From: Phocaeicola faecalis
GTDB taxonomy: Bacteria > Bacteroidota > Bacteroidia > Bacteroidales > Bacteroidaceae
NCBI RefSeq assembly: GCF_021730445.1
Contig: NZ_JADNRM010000001.1
Span: forward strand, 1 to 42,018
Length of the DNA stretch: 42,018 bases
Reading direction: 5' to 3'
Part shown: positions 41,888 to 42,018 of the stretch, in pieces
Position numbering within the stretch: position 1 is the first letter of the stretch
Layout: each line of letters begins with the position of its first letter
The notes under the pieces: generated by a model
Told to the model about the DNA's origin: nothing
The model's input: only the letters and a program-made list of their open reading frames with translations
Databases searched by the model: none
Position numbers and translations under genes: made by a program

Positions 41888-41996
41888 TGATGAATAAACA
41901 TTTAACGGAGTATCTGAAAAGTAATGGTAACGACTAGGAAACCGTGCGATTTTCAGCGTTTTGCGGTGTTTTACTATCAAATAACTCTTTCAGGTG

Positions 41997-42004
41997 CAAA
42001 GATA
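41997..42004 (-). promoter_or_regulatory. Promoter -7 box at the right edge
   Basis: TATCTTTG on the minus strand, exact match to TAnnTTTG. The -33 region would lie beyond the window end. It would give the EamA operon a leader of about 150 nt. Confidence 0.45.
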
Positions 42005-42018
42005 CGACAAATCTTTGA

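Overview
The window is chromosomal DNA from a member of the Bacteroidales, most likely Bacteroides or Phocaeicola. The evidence is the promoter style (a TTTG-like -33 box, about 20 bp, then a TAnnTTTG -7 box, with no strong Shine-Dalgarno sequences), many short lipoprotein signal peptides, Bacteroidetes-restricted families (DUF4296, DUF4286, a PepSY-like secreted protein, a TamA-like lipoprotein), a serine-type sulfatase, and hexuronate and glycan enzymes. It is mostly ordinary core genome. I found no prophage, integrative element, complete insertion sequence or CRISPR array.

Layout. Positions 1-800 hold repeats and no convincing gene: a 22-bp tandem array, a double-hairpin dispersed repeat and a 21-bp tandem array. 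Next come three identical tRNA-Lys(CTT) genes on the minus strand, with a promoter and terminator. Positions 1161-5309 (minus) carry an MBL-fold hydrolase, a lipoprotein, a small helical protein and a TamA-like outer-membrane assembly lipoprotein; an rRNA methyltransferase diverges from the last. Positions 6160-12037 (minus) are the ileS - DksA-like - lspA - DUF4296 lipoprotein - small hypothetical cluster. A patatin-barrel protein (type Vd-like) diverges from ileS and meets the end of a minus-strand group DUF4286 - ruvC - pullulanase - uxuA. A tRNA-Ala(GGC) is followed by 645 bp of elaborate palindromic DNA, then an aquaporin. From 20667 to 33320 the plus strand holds a GH20 hexosaminidase, a PepSY-like protein, NDH-2, an acyl-CoA ligase and an AddA/AddB-like recombination nuclease pair. 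Positions 33517-38720 hold a sulfatase, a PH-domain protein, uxaB and the divergent uxaC. The right end has a small secreted protein behind a textbook sigma-54 promoter, TspO, a winged-helix protein, a hexapeptide acetyltransferase and an EamA transporter.

How the genes work together. UxaC, UxaB and UxuA are three steps of glucuronate/galacturonate breakdown to 2-keto-3-deoxygluconate. They are split over two loci about 20 kb apart, and UxuB and KdgK are not seen here. Pullulanase, GH20 hexosaminidase and sulfatase fit a gut glycan forager. The lipoprotein signal peptidase, the TamA-like protein and many lipoproteins serve the outer membrane. RuvC and the AddAB-like pair belong to recombinational repair.

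Most notable points: IleRS carries GxHH in place of the class I HxGH signature; a near-perfect sigma-54 promoter with upstream TCTACA/TGTAGA boxes precedes a small secreted protein of unknown function; a 30-bp perfect palindrome abuts the NDH-2 start codon; a 204-bp nested palindrome contains three 14-bp palindromes at an exact 22-bp period; and a dispersed repeat family has GTGTCAAAAC-type ends. No clearly new multi-gene system was recognised.
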